A stretch of 64,000 bases of DNA from Actinoplanes couchii (GTDB lineage Bacteria > Actinomycetota > Actinomycetes > Mycobacteriales > Micromonosporaceae), in assembly GCF_016862075.1 (NCBI RefSeq), contig NZ_BOMG01000102.1:100501-164500 (forward strand), read 5' to 3'. The notes under the pieces are model-generated. The model made no database searches and was not told where the DNA came from. It worked only from the letters and a program-made list of their open reading frames with translations. Each line of letters begins with the position of its first letter. The stretch's first letter is position 1. Made by a program: the position numbers and the translations under genes. Shown here piece after piece: positions 17,794-27,814 of the stretch.

Positions 17794-20700
17794 ATGAGAC
17801 TCACAGCCCTCGCGGCGACGATGGCCGCTGCCCTTGTCATTCTTCAACCACTACCGGCGTACGCGGCGGAGCCGGATCCCGGCAAGATCGCCCCCGCTCT
17901 GGCCGACCGTTTCCGGACGCAGCCGTCCGCCGACTTCTGGATCACCTTCCAGACCGGTGCCGACCTCACTCCGGCGCGGAAGATCACCGACTGGTCCGCT
18001 CGCGGCCGGTTCGTCCACGACGCGCTGACCGCGGCGGCGAAGACCTCGCTGGCCGCCGTCTCCCCGGAACTGGACCGGGCCGGCGTCAAGTACACCTCCT
18101 ACCCGATCGCCAACGCCGTGCTCGTCAAGGGCGGCACCGAGAAGCTCGCCCTCGACGTGGCGTCGCGGTCCCAGGTCGCCGAGATCCACGCGACGCCGCA
18201 GGCCGCCCTGGTCGAGCCGGTGGACGAGAAGATCGCCGACTCCACCCGGGCCGCCAAGGCCGCCGACGCCGTCACCTGGGGCCTGGAGGCGATCCACGCC
18301 CCGCAGGCCTGGGCGATGGGCGCCACCGGCGCCGGCATCACCGTGTCCAACCTCGACTCGGGTGTGCAGTTCGACCACCCGGCGCTGGTGCGGCAGTACC
18401 GCGGCACGAAGGCCGACGGCACCGTCGACCACAACTACAACTGGATGGCCACCCGCGGCTCGTGCGCGACCGCCCCGTGCGACGACGACGGCCACGGCAC
18501 GCACACGATGGGCACCATGGTCGGCGCGGACGTCGCCGACCACGTCGGTGTCGCACCGGACGCCCGGTGGATCGCCACCGACGGCTGCTGCTCGGACTCC
18601 GGCGTCGAGTCGCTGCTGCGGTCCGGCTGGTGGCTGCTCGCCCCGACCGACGTCCAGGGCAACAACCCCGACCCGGCCAAGCGCCCGCACGTCATCAACA
18701 ACTCGTGGGGCCAGAACGCCGAGCACAACTTCAACGACTTCTTCCGGGCCATCGACGAGGCCTGGACCGCCGCGGGCATCTTCAGCACCTGATCGTCCGG
18801 CAATTCCTCGCCGTTCGCCGCCTGCGACACGGTCTCCTCGCCCGGCTCCGCCGAGAGCGCCTACTCGGTCGGCGCCTACGCCTCGGACGGCACCCTGGCG
18901 TCGTTCTCCCGCAAGGGCGAGGGCGAAAGCGGCAAGATCAAACCGGAGATCTCCGCCCCCGGTGTCGCCGTCCGCTCGTCCTATCCGAACAACGGCTACG
19001 CCGAACTGTCCGGTACGTCGATGGCCGCACCGCACGTGGCAGGCGCCGTCGCGGCGTTGTGGAGCTACGACCCGACCCTGATCGGGCAGATCGAGGAGAC
19101 CCGCCGCCTGCTCGGCGAGTCGGCCACCGACGTCGACGACACCGAGTGCGGCGGCACCGCCGAGGTCAACAACATGTACGGCGAGGGCCGCCTCGACCTG
19201 GTCCGTCTGCTGGAACTCGCGCCCCGCAAGGGCGGCACCCTCACCGGTGCCGTCACCGCCGGCGGCGCCCCGGTCGCCGCCGCGGACGTGACGATCAGCG
19301 GGCCGTTCAGCCGCTCGATCGGCACCGACGAGAAGGGCCGGTTCACCACGAACCTGCCGGCCGGTGACTACCAGCTCAGCACCAAAGCGTTCGGCTACCT
19401 GACCGCGACCGCCGACGTCACGATCAGCATCGGTCAGGACACCGCCGTCGAACTGCCGCTCACCGCCGCCACCAGGCACGACGTCAGCGGCCGGGTGGTC
19501 GACGACAAGAAGCAGCCGGTCGCGAACGCCGACGTCACGGTCAAGGACACCCCGCTCAAGCCGGTACGCACCGGCGCCGACGGCACGTTCACCTTCACCG
19601 CGGTTCCCGAGGGTGCGTACAGCCTGGCTGTCGATCCGAATGCCTGTTTCTCGCCCACTACGGCCCCGCTGACCGTCGGGCCGGGCACCGGATCGCCGGA
19701 GATCGGAGTCGGGCTCGTCGTCGACAAGGGCGGCTACAGCTGCGCCGTCACCGAGGGCGAGCACCTGCGCGGCACCGAGCAGGTCTCCTTCCCCAGCGGG
19801 GTGTGGACCACGGTGAAGCTGCCGTTCCCGATCGCGCTCTACAACGGCAGCCACGACACCCTCGGCATCGGCCTGCGCGGTGTCATCGCCCCGGACGGCA
19901 GCACCGGACCCGGTTACGGCGGTGCGGGGGTGTTCCCGTTCTACACCCAGAGCCCGGTCCAGTTCGCCCCCGGCGGTGGTGTCTTCACGGCGGCCACCAA
20001 GGTCAACGGTGAGGACGCGTTCGTCGTCGAGTACCGCAGCGCCCGACTCTGGGCCTATCCGAGCCGGTCGGAGTACACCGCACCGGTCAACTACTCGGCC
20101 ACGTTCACCCGGTCCGGCACGATCATCTTCGGGTACGGCGACGGCATCGGGACCGACGACAAGGTGACCGGCGGCGCGCACGGCATCACCGGCATCCAGG
20201 GCTGGGCCGGTGTCGACGGCATCCGGTTCTCCGACAGTGTCCCGGTGCTGCGGGACGGCATGGTCGTCACGTACGACATGCCGGACTTCGGCTACCTCGA
20301 CACGACAGTGGTCGACCGGAACGACGGCCTGCCGGTCGTCGGCGCGAAAGTTTCCTTCAGCACCGCGAACGGGCTCGTCGAAGCCGTCACCACCGGCGGG
20401 ACCGGCGTCGTGCACCGCCAGCTGCCGGTCGGTGACTACACCATGACGGTCGAGGCGCCGAACTACACGACCGGGACCTTCCCGTTCCAGCTGAAGCAGC
20501 TCTACGCGAAGGCCGCGATCGACGTACGCCTGACCACCGGCGCCGCCGGGCTGAAAGCCGACGGCCTCGATGCGCTGCTGGGCACCGGCCAGAACGGCAC
20601 CGGCTCGCTCACGTTGACCAACACCGGATCGGCCCCGGTCACGTACCACCTGGGTGAGGCCGCCCGGCACCCCGAGTTCGACGCCACCGACGCCACCGCA

Positions 20701-23700
20701 CGTACCGGCACGGGTGCGAAGAGCACGATCGACCTCGCCGCGTGGAAAGTTGGCGCGAGCGGCATGAAACAGTCGAACGTCGACGGCAAGACCAGCACGA
20801 CCGCCGCCGCGGAAGCGCAGGCGCTCGCCAAGGTCGGCCCGACCGCCGGTGGTGACGTCATCACCCGGATCCCGATCCCCGGCACGATCGCGGAGAAGGA
20901 GCCGTCCGGCATCGGGTACGACGGCGACGTCTGGGTCCACGACTACGTCAAGCGCACCAACACCGCCTGGACGGTGACCGGCAAGAACACCGGGAAGACC
21001 TTCGACGCGTCGTGGAACCCCGACTACCGGGCGTTCGACATGGCCCTGGACACCAGGACCGGTGACATGTGCCAGATGGAGGACAGCCCGGCCAGCTACA
21101 TCCACTGTTTCGACCGGACGACAGGCAAGGAGACCAGGCAGGTCAAGGGTGACTGGTCCACGCTGCAGCTGACCGGTCTCGCCTACAACCCGGCCCGGGA
21201 CGTCTTCTACGTCGGCGGCCGCCGCAACGGCATGATCGGCACCGTCGCCGGCACCTCCCACGACAAGCCCGGCGCGTTGCTGTCGTTCTGCGCGCCGCCG
21301 CTGCCCGAGGTGATGGGCCTGGCCTACAACCAGGCGTCGGACACCATCTGGTACACCGACCTCACCTCGAACCGGCCGACCCGTCTGCTGCAGGTCGACC
21401 CGGTCGACTGTTCGCTGGTGAACGCCTGGTGGTTCCCGGGCCAGAAGGCCGGCCAGGGCGGCGGCCTGGAGACCGACGCCACCGGGGCGCTGTGGGCGGC
21501 CGACCAGATCGCCGACGACGTGGTGCTCGTCGACGTCGAGGACGACCTGCTCACCGACCTGCCGTGGCTGTCGCTCTCCTCGTCCGGCGGCACCCTCGCC
21601 CCCGGAAAGTCGACGACGGTCCAGGTCAAGATCTCGTCGCAGGGCGCGAAGCCCGGCGTCCAGGGCGCGAACATCGTGGTCCGGTCCGACTCCGGCCGCC
21701 AGTCCAAGAGCTACGTCCCGGTGACGCTCACGACCACGAAGTACCAGGTCGGCGTCAACGCCGGCGGCGCGAAACTCACCGACGGCTCCGGCTTCACCTG
21801 GTCCGCTGACCAGTTGGCCGGCAAGAAGACGTGGGGATTCGAGGGCAGAACCAAGGTCAACACCACCAGGAGCCCGATTTCCGGTACGACGGACGACGCG
21901 CTGTTCCAGTCCCAGCGCACCACCGACGACAAGCAGCTGTTCTACCGCTTCCCGGACGCGCCGGCCGGCACCTACGCGATCGACCTCGGTTTCGCCGAGA
22001 TCGACCGGGCGACCAGGGGCAAGCGGGTGTTCGACGTGCTCGTGGACGGAACGCTCACTGATTACGCGTACGACCCGGCCGCCGTTGTGGGTTTGCATGC
22101 CGCCGACTGGCGCAAGACCGTCGTGCAGCACAAGGGTGGTCCGTTGACCGTCGAGTTGCGGGGTTCGAAAGGCTTGAAGGCCCCGAGCATCGCCGCGCTG
22201 CGGGTGACGCTCGACCCGCGTGCCGACGTGGCGGAGCCGGAACCGCAGCCCGAACAGCCGGATCCGGGTCCGGTGCCGGTGGCGCCCGCCGGTCGCTCGT
22301 ACACGGCGAAGGTGACCGACGGTCTCTACCGCCAGGGCACTGTCGAGTCCGGCTGGCACGGCGACGACCTGTGCGGCGTGCTGTGGTTCGACGCCGGCTA
22401 CCTGCAGCCGTTCTACGACGGCTCCTGGGACGGCGTGTGCGTGACCACGAACGGGACGCTGACCTTCGACCGCGCCAACACGCAGGGCAGTAACACGGCG
22501 CTGCCGTCGGCGTACCCGATCGACGCGATCTACCCGTTCTGGGACGACCTGATCGTCGACGACGAGGCCGGGATCTACTTCAGGACCACGCAGGTGGACA
22601 ACGTGGCGGCGCAGGTAGTCGAGTGGCGGAACGTCGCCTTCTACAGTGACCGGACGGCGCGGGTCAGTTTCTCGGTCACGCTGATCGCCGACGGCCGGAT
22701 CCAGATCGGATACGGCGACGGTGTCGGCGGCGCGAACCCCCTCACGCGGGGTTCGTCGGCGACGGTCGGGGTGGAGAGCCTGAACCGCAATGCCGCGGTC
22801 CAGCACTCCGTCGACCAGCCCGTACTCAAAGCCGGTCTGGGTCTGGAATTCCAGCTCCCGGCAGCGGGCACGATCGAGGGCACGGTCACCGACGTCAACG
22901 ACGGCACACCGATCGAGGGCGCCGTCGTCACGCTGGGGGAGCGGGTCATCTCGACCGACGTGAAGGGCCGGTGGAAGGCCCAGGCGCTGGTGGGGGAGAA
23001 CACCGTGCGGGTGGAGGCGCCGAACTATGTCGCCGCCGTTCTGCCGGTGCCGATCACGAAGAAGGACCAGGCCGAGGTACGGAACACCGCGCTGACCACG
23101 GGCATCGCCACCGTCAGCACGGGGAACCTCGACTGGCTCCTCGACCAAGGCCTTTTCGGCCAGGGCAAGAAGGCGACGGCCGAGGTGACCGTCACCAACA
23201 GTGGTTCCGCCCCCATGGACGTGCGGGTTAGCGAGGCCACCGACCTGCCGTGGCTGTCCCTGACGGGTGCGGCCGCGACCGGCACGGTCAAGCTGGCGGC
23301 CGGCACGTCCACCAAGGTCACGGTGACGGCTTCCAACGCCGGTATCAAGCCGGGTGTGCTGACCGGTGACCTGGTCGTGACGTCGACCGCGGGCAACGGC
23401 CAGACCCAGGTCAAGCCGGTCCGTCTGGCGACGTCGGCGTACTGGAAGGGGGTCGACGCCGGCGGCTCGGGCCACGTAGGCGCCGACTTCACCTGGTCGG
23501 CAGATCAGGTGCTGACCGGCTCACGGACCTGGGGTCATGTGGGCGGCACGGCACGCTCCACCAGGTCCGACATCGCCGGCACCACGGACGACGCCCTGTT
23601 CCGCACCCAGCGGACCGGAGAGACGTTCAAGTACGTGTTCAAGAAGGCCCCGGCAGGGACGTACCGGATCGGCCTGGACTTCGCAGAGTTCGACAAGGTC

Positions 23701-23916
23701 AAGCCCGGCAACCGAGCCTTCGACGTGCTGGCCAACGGCAAGGTCCTGCTCCACGACCACGACGTGCAGGCCAAGGCAGGCACCCTGACGGCAGACACGA
23801 ACACGGCCACCGTCACCCACACCGGCGGCGACCTGACGATCGTCTTCACCCGGGAAAAGGGCGAGTCCGACCCGATCCTCAACGCCCTGAGGATCCAGGA
23901 GGACCCCCGCCTCTGA
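17794..23916 (+). pseudogene. Giant secreted subtilisin-like protease with malectin repeats, interrupted by an in-frame TGA
   Basis: One frame of 2,041 codons broken only by TGA at 18790-18792 (codon 333). A signal peptide (residues 1-25) and propeptide precede an S8 domain with Asp188 (NLDSG), His234 (GHGTH), oxyanion Asn337 (SSGNS) and Ser409 (GTSMAAPHVAG). The stop falls between His and Ser, where W or another residue is expected (IFST-stop-SSGNS). After the protease come carboxypeptidase-regulatory-like repeats, a beta-propeller-like middle, and two copies of a unit with nidogen-like, Ig-like and malectin-like parts, the last ending at the C-terminus. Translation could restart at ATG 19021 but would lack the catalytic Asp and His. 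Reading through TGA, sequencing error and true inactivation are all possible. AGAG-type ribosome site present. Confidence 0.85.
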
Positions 23917-23929
23917 CCACCGCGGAGAC

Positions 23930-23960
23930 CCTGCCCCGGATCAGTCTGATCCGGGGCAGG
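23930..23960. terminator. Bidirectional hairpin terminator
   Basis: Perfect 14-bp arms (CCTGCCCCGGATCA and complement) with a 3-nt loop, between the convergent subtilase and DUF4333-like genes. It can end transcription from both sides. Confidence 0.85.
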
Positions 23961-23974
23961 CCCCGTTCTGGGAA

Positions 23975-24661
23975 TCACTGAAAGCGGGTTTGCAATCCGA
24001 CATAGGTCGGCCCCGGGACCATGTCGATCCACACGGTTTTGTACTGGCCCTCGATGCGCGCATAACACTGCTGGGGCAGTTTCTTGCCGATTTCCACCAG
24101 GGCGGCCTCGGGCAGTTCGTCACAGCGAGGCTCCTTGTCGGCCGAATAGCTACTCGCGACGGTTGCCAGAATGCCCGCGCGGGTGACCACGGTCTGCGTC
24201 GATTCGGCGGTCCACGAGAAGATGAGCCCACCCTTCGGTTCGGTGGTCACCTGATAGGGGACCGCCAGTTTCCCGTAGGTCACGGTGCAGGAAAACTGCG
24301 CGGCCTTCCCACCGGAGAACCCGGCGGGAAACTCACAGCGGCTGGTCGTCGGCGCGGCCACACCCGCCGCCTTCAGCACCCGCTCTTCGAGCTCATGCCG
24401 GATCTCCAGATCAGGCTGAGGATCGATGTACATGTTGGGCGGCTCCCACGTCGGCTCGGGCGCCTCAGGCGTAGCGGTCATCGCGGGAACCGGCTGCCCC
24501 AGCCCAGCCAGCGGATCCTGGCTGACGTGCTCGACGATCATCCACCCACCGCCACAGAGGACAACAACCCCGACGAGGACCCCCAAAAGCTTCCGATTCG
24601 TACGCTTCCGGCTGCCCGGCTGAGGTTCGGGTGCCACTCCATCGGGGGTCTCCAAGATCAC
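23975..24661 (-). CDS. Membrane-anchored DUF4333-like protein
   Basis: A 228-aa protein. Residues about 1-23 are a short basic cytoplasmic tail (RKRTNRK), 24-44 one transmembrane helix, and the rest is extracytoplasmic. CEFPAGFSGGKAAQFSCTVTYGKLAVPYQVTTEPKGG shows the paired cysteines and VTV-like pattern of DUF4333 domains, found in actinobacterial envelope proteins of unknown role. The later pair in PRCDELP and QQCYARI may form another disulfide. It stands alone and converges on the subtilase gene with a shared terminator. Confidence 0.7.
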   Translation of the reverse strand: MILETPDGVAPEPQPGSRKRTNRKLLGVLVGVVVLCGGGWMIVEHVSQDPLAGLGQPVPAMTATPEAPEPTWEPPNMYIDPQPDLEIRHELEERVLKAAGVAAPTTSRCEFPAGFSGGKAAQFSCTVTYGKLAVPYQVTTEPKGGLIFSWTAESTQTVVTRAGILATVASSYSADKEPRCDELPEAALVEIGKKLPQQCYARIEGQYKTVWIDMVPGPTYVGLQTRFQ

Positions 24662-24755
24662 CAGAACACAGTAACGACACCCTCGACAAACACGAATACG
24701 AGGCGCTGAACCTCACAATCACGCATACCCACGGGGGATAGTCGATCTTCTTAGA

Positions 24756-25532
24756 TCACCGGGTCAGGCGGTGTACCGCCCAGTGGCCGTTCCAATCCGC
24801 AAGATCAGATACCCAAGGGGCAGGGTTCTTCCAGGCCTTCGCTGCCCACTTGTCAGCATTCCGAGCTGCGAAGTCGTCCAACACCTTGGGGTCGGTCGTG
24901 CCCCAGGCTCGGAACTGGGCGAGCCACTCCTCGGCCTGGGCTGGCGTGTTACCGGCGCTGATCAGCCATGGGACGAGCATTGCCAACTCCACCCAGGGCG
25001 CCGCCTTGACCGCCATCGCCCAGTCGACGATTCGCAGACCATCCGATCTCACGATGAGGTTGGCCGGGCCGAGGTCGGAGTGAACCAGCGCGTCGCCGAC
25101 CATCGCCGGGTGCTCGAAGCCTAGCCGGCCTTGCGGGGTGAACAACGGCGCGTCGGGCGCCGGGGTATCACCAAGGGCGACCAGGGCTTCGCCGAGCAGG
25201 TCGAGGTCAGAGCTTCCTTGTGACAGGTCGGCGTGTGGGCCGGCGCAGTGTTCGAAGCCGACCACCAGCCACCCGGCCACCTCGAAGTGCCACTCGACCG
25301 CGGGTGAGTGAGACCCGCTGACAGCCTCACTCACCCCCAGCTCGAAGCGCAGAGACTGGACCCCGAAATCAGTGCTGGCCGCCTTGATGAACAACTTCCC
25401 GTTCGCTCCGGTGACGGTTGCGGCTATCTCCGCGTGATCGCCAGCGGCGGCCGGGATGGCGTGAGATCCATCGGTCCGGTCGGCTACCTCTTTCATGACG
25501 GCCTCGGGTAACGCGGTCCAGTCAGTGCGCAT
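24756..25532 (-). CDS. Aminoglycoside phosphotransferase (APH)-like kinase
   Basis: A 258-aa kinase-fold protein. The catalytic loop is LVHSDLGPANLIV (HxDxxxxN) and the metal-binding Asp is in RIVDWAMA. N-terminal GKLFIKAAS supplies the ATP-binding lysine. The APH superfamily phosphorylates antibiotics, homoserine, choline and other small molecules, and the C-terminal substrate lobe here is not diagnostic, so antibiotic resistance should not be assumed. It lies 3 bp downstream of the next gene on the same strand, probably as an operon. Confidence 0.85.
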   Translation of the reverse strand: MRTDWTALPEAVMKEVADRTDGSHAIPAAAGDHAEIAATVTGANGKLFIKAASTDFGVQSLRFELGVSEAVSGSHSPAVEWHFEVAGWLVVGFEHCAGPHADLSQGSSDLDLLGEALVALGDTPAPDAPLFTPQGRLGFEHPAMVGDALVHSDLGPANLIVRSDGLRIVDWAMAVKAAPWVELAMLVPWLISAGNTPAQAEEWLAQFRAWGTTDPKVLDDFAARNADKWAAKAWKNPAPWVSDLADWNGHWAVHRLTR

Positions 25533-25535
25533 CGG

Positions 25536-25973
25536 TCAGGTTGGCCTTTCAGATTCCCGAGTTCGGCGGGCAGCAGGACTCCGCCTCGCGGCCCAGAATT
25601 CGGGGTCGACGTAGTAGCCGGTCGCCTTCAGCGCCTGACGGGTGTACTCGATCGAGGAACCGTTCGCCATCCCGTCCGTCAGGACCGGCACGTGGTGTAC
25701 GAAGCATCCCGCGACCTGCTCGCCGGCGGCAGCATAGGGCTCGGTGTGTTGCAGTGAGGTATGCCAGGCGGCGTCGACCGGGCGGGTCGGGACGACGCGG
25801 TAGGGCCGGCCGTCCGGCAGGACCCGACCGTGGTCGGGGTCGTGCAGCGAGTCGGCATGCGCCTTCAGCATGAGCAGCATCTGCCCGAGGGCCCTCCGGG
25901 CGTAGTCCGTGGTGACCTCCTGTCGGGGGGGCGCTGGCACACCGACCGCGAGGATTACGGACCAGGACTGCAC
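25536..25973 (-). CDS. Conserved hypothetical protein with WHT...HHVP motif
   Basis: A protein of up to 145 aa. The part VDAAWHTSLQHTEPYAAAGEQVAGCFVHHVPV followed by TRQALKATGYYVDPEFW resembles small actinobacterial proteins related to the glycine-rich-domain (GRDP-like) family, in which W-H-x-F/L and HHVP are conserved. The N-terminal 20-30 residues overlap an opposite-strand gene fragment and may not be original; a start at an internal Met (near residue 31) is possible. The function is unknown. It is coupled to the APH-like kinase gene, 3 bp apart. Confidence 0.6.
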   Translation of the reverse strand: MQSWSVILAVGVPAPPRQEVTTDYARRALGQMLLMLKAHADSLHDPDHGRVLPDGRPYRVVPTRPVDAAWHTSLQHTEPYAAAGEQVAGCFVHHVPVLTDGMANGSSIEYTRQALKATGYYVDPEFWAARRSPAARRTRESERPT

Positions 25974-26276
25974 CAGCGCCGGCTGCCGATCACCGGGATT
26001 CCCCAGGTCGAGTACAACGGCCTCGAGATCACCGATGCCGAGACGTGGGTCGTGACGTACGAGATCGCCGGGATCGAGTTAGGTACGTCCGCCGGGAAGA
26101 TCATTATGAGCGCCAGCGGCCCGGCGAAGCAGCGCGAGAAGCGTGCACGAAACGTAGCCGAAGACAGCGAGATCACGCTGACGGTGACTGAATCTTGGCG
26201 TGTGCGACTTGTAGGTCGTGGGCAGCGTTCGACTTGGTGCCGAGGTTTACGCGAAACCCGAGGATACGCTGCGTGA
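25925..26276 (+). pseudogene. Orphan 3' gene fragment of unknown family
   Basis: About 115 codons in one frame with protein-like composition (TDREDYGPGLHQ, then ITGIPQVEYNGLEITDAETW, ESWRVRLVG) and no credible start of its own; upstream the frame runs into the antisense of the preceding gene. It looks like the tail of a larger gene cut off by a past rearrangement. I do not recognise the family. Confidence 0.3.
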
Positions 26277-26282
26277 TCGGGG

Positions 26283-26903
26283 TCAGGACTCCTGGATCAG
26301 CAGTCGGTTGATTTCTTCGGGGCTCAGTGCGGCGACCTCCACCATGACCGCAGTCGGGGCTCGGAGGCCGTCGAGCATGAAGGTGATCTGGCGGCGCCAG
26401 GCGTCGGAACCGGTGGCTGCCGTTGCTCGGGCCAGCGGGGCATGGGACGCCAGGAAGAACAGCAGGTCGGACGCCGTGAAATCGGGGCGCAGAGAACCGT
26501 CCTGGTGTGCGCGGGCGATGATGGCCTCGGTTGCCGCGTAGGAGTTGTCGCACACCGCCATCAAGCGGCTCGCGTCCGGGAAACGTCTGGTCAGGACGTC
26601 ACCCAGAGCGGGATCCGTGGCCTGCAGCTCGCACACCTCGGTCAGGTAACCCGCGAACCCCGCCCACGCGTCTTCGCTGGCCAGGGCCCGAGCGGCCGCG
26701 GCGCTCAGGCGCGTTGCGGCCAGGTCCGCTATCACCTCGTCGATCAGGGCCTCGCGGGAACCGAACAGGTTGTACAGGGTTCCGTGGCTCACACCTGCCC
26801 GGCGGGCGATCTCCTTCAACGAGACCTGCAGACCGCGCTCCTGGAACAGGTCGGCGGCCGCCTCCCGTAGCTTGACGGCGTTGCGTTGGGCGTCCGCGCG
26901 CAT
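26283..26903 (-). CDS. TetR family transcriptional regulator
   Basis: A 206-aa regulator; the ATG at 26901-26903 gives the standard N-terminus MRADAQRNAVKLREAAADLFQERG. The HTH is SLKEIARRAGVSHGTLYNLF (residues about 28-47). The ligand domain resembles the SCO1712/YbiH-type C-terminus seen in many actinomycete TetRs. It is divergent from the 42-aa peptide and DsbA-like genes, with two TTGACC-N4-GGTCA sites between, so it probably represses both directions. The effector is unknown, possibly a thiol or oxidant stress signal, given the target. Confidence 0.92.
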   Translation of the reverse strand: MRADAQRNAVKLREAAADLFQERGLQVSLKEIARRAGVSHGTLYNLFGSREALIDEVIADLAATRLSAAAARALASEDAWAGFAGYLTEVCELQATDPALGDVLTRRFPDASRLMAVCDNSYAATEAIIARAHQDGSLRPDFTASDLLFFLASHAPLARATAATGSDAWRRQITFMLDGLRAPTAVMVEVAALSPEEINRLLIQES

Positions 26904-26929
26904 GCCCCTCCATAACGTCGATCGGTAAC

Positions 26930-26945
26930 TTGACCGGGCGGTCAA
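26930..26945. promoter_or_regulatory. TetR operator 1
   Basis: TTGACCGGGCGGTCAA: perfect 6-bp arms around GGGC, 26 bp upstream of the TetR gene start. It repeats within 42 bp. Confidence 0.75.
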
Positions 26946-26971
26946 CATGTCTGCTACCGTTGCCGGGTAAC

Positions 26972-26987
26972 TTGACCGCCAGGTCAG
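26972..26987. promoter_or_regulatory. TetR operator 2
   Basis: TTGACCGCCAGGTCAG: the same arms with one mismatch, 19 bp upstream of the 42-aa peptide gene. Both sites are preceded by GGTAAC, so the duplicated unit is longer than the palindrome. Dual sites suggest separate control of the two divergent promoters. Confidence 0.7.
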
Positions 26988-27006
26988 AATAGCCGGAGGA
27001 GCGACC

Positions 27007-27135
27007 ATGCCGGAAACCGCCGAGGAAGTGCCGCGCGCCGAGGAGCAGGAGATCCAGGAGATCCCGAGCCCGGTGATGATCATCCTCGAAGGGGCCGAGG
27101 ACGCACCGGTCTGCGAGAACGGAGTGTGCTTGTGA
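27007..27135 (+). CDS. 42-aa peptide with C-terminal CxxxxC, coupled to the DsbA-like gene
   Basis: A small gene with a very strong ribosome site (GGAGGA, 7 nt before ATG). It encodes a Glu-rich N-terminal half, an IPSPVMIILEGAEDAP middle and the C-terminus VCENGVCL with Cys36 and Cys41. Its TGA overlaps the GTG start of the DsbA-like gene (GTGA), so the two are translationally coupled under the same TetR operators. It has no signal peptide. The Cys pair next to a thiol oxidoreductase suggests a substrate, redox partner or metal/thiol-sensing role; this is inference. It is too short for many gene finders. Confidence 0.8.
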   Translation: MPETAEEVPRAEEQEIQEIPSPVMIILEGAEDAPVCENGVCL

Positions 27136-27767
27136 CCATCAGCATCGATGTGTGGTCGGACGTGGTCTGCCCGTGGTGCTACATCGGCAAGCGCCGCCTG
27201 GAGACCGCCCTCGACCGGTTCGACGGTGACGTCACCGTCGCGTGGCACAGCTACCAGCTGGACCCGAGCATCCCGCAGGGCCAGCGTGAGCCGGTCGGCG
27301 AGATGCTGGCGAAGAAGATCGGCGCGCCGGCCTCGCAGGTCCGGGCGATGACCCACCAGGTCACGCAGCTGGCCGAGGCGGAGGGTCTGACGTACGACCT
27401 GGGAAGTGCAATTTCGGTCAACACCCGTGACGCGCACCGGGTCGCGCACCTGGCCGGTCAGCACGGTCTCGGCACCGAGATGCACGAGGCGCTGCTCAAG
27501 GCCCACCTGTGCGACGCCGCCGTCGTCGACGACCCGGAGGTGCTGGTCAAGCTCGCCGCCGGGGTCGGTGTGCCGGAGACCGAAGCCGCCGAGGCGCTGG
27601 CCGGCGACAAGTTCGCCGCCGAGGTCGACACCGACATCCGCACCGCCCGCCAGCTGGGCATCTCCGGAGTGCCGTTCTTCCTGATCAACCAGAAGTACGG
27701 GATCTCCGGCGCTCAGTCCGCCGACGCGTTCCTGGGCGCGCTGCGCAAGGTCCAGGCAGAAGGCTGA
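27132..27767 (+). CDS. DsbA family (FrnE-like) oxidoreductase
   Basis: A 211-aa cytoplasmic thioredoxin-fold protein. The active site is CPWC (residues 13-16), followed by YIGKRR, and the cis-Pro loop is ISGVPFFLIN; the inserted helical domain is typical of FrnE/2-hydroxychromene-2-carboxylate isomerase-like DsbA proteins. It likely catalyses thiol-disulfide exchange or a glutathione/mycothiol-dependent isomerisation. The start is GTG 27132, overlapping the stop of the 42-aa peptide gene, rather than GTG 27126. A 40-bp palindrome follows its stop. Confidence 0.92.
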   Translation: MTISIDVWSDVVCPWCYIGKRRLETALDRFDGDVTVAWHSYQLDPSIPQGQREPVGEMLAKKIGAPASQVRAMTHQVTQLAEAEGLTYDLGSAISVNTRDAHRVAHLAGQHGLGTEMHEALLKAHLCDAAVVDDPEVLVKLAAGVGVPETEAAEALAGDKFAAEVDTDIRTARQLGISGVPFFLINQKYGISGAQSADAFLGALRKVQAEG

Positions 27768-27806
27768 AAATCCGCTTGCTGGTACGCGTACCAGCAAGCG
27801 GATTTT
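27767..27806. terminator. Perfect 40-bp palindromic bidirectional terminator
   Basis: Twenty-base arms (beginning AAAATCCGCTTGCTGG) pair without mismatch. The A-run and T-run at the ends give a U-tract in both directions. It separates the convergent DsbA-like and cutinase genes; the first A belongs to the DsbA-like stop codon. Confidence 0.92.
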
Positions 27807-27814
27807 GCCTGTTC

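Noticed and set aside
18790..18792. TGA read as selenocysteine
   Set aside because: The position is not a redox-active site in subtilases, and no SECIS-like hairpin was noticed downstream.
17851..23475. An 1,874-codon open frame antisense to the subtilase gene
   Set aside because: Its product is Arg/Gly/Val/Asp-rich with no domain, and its frame is the mirror of high-GC third codon positions. The sense strand has clear protease and malectin motifs.
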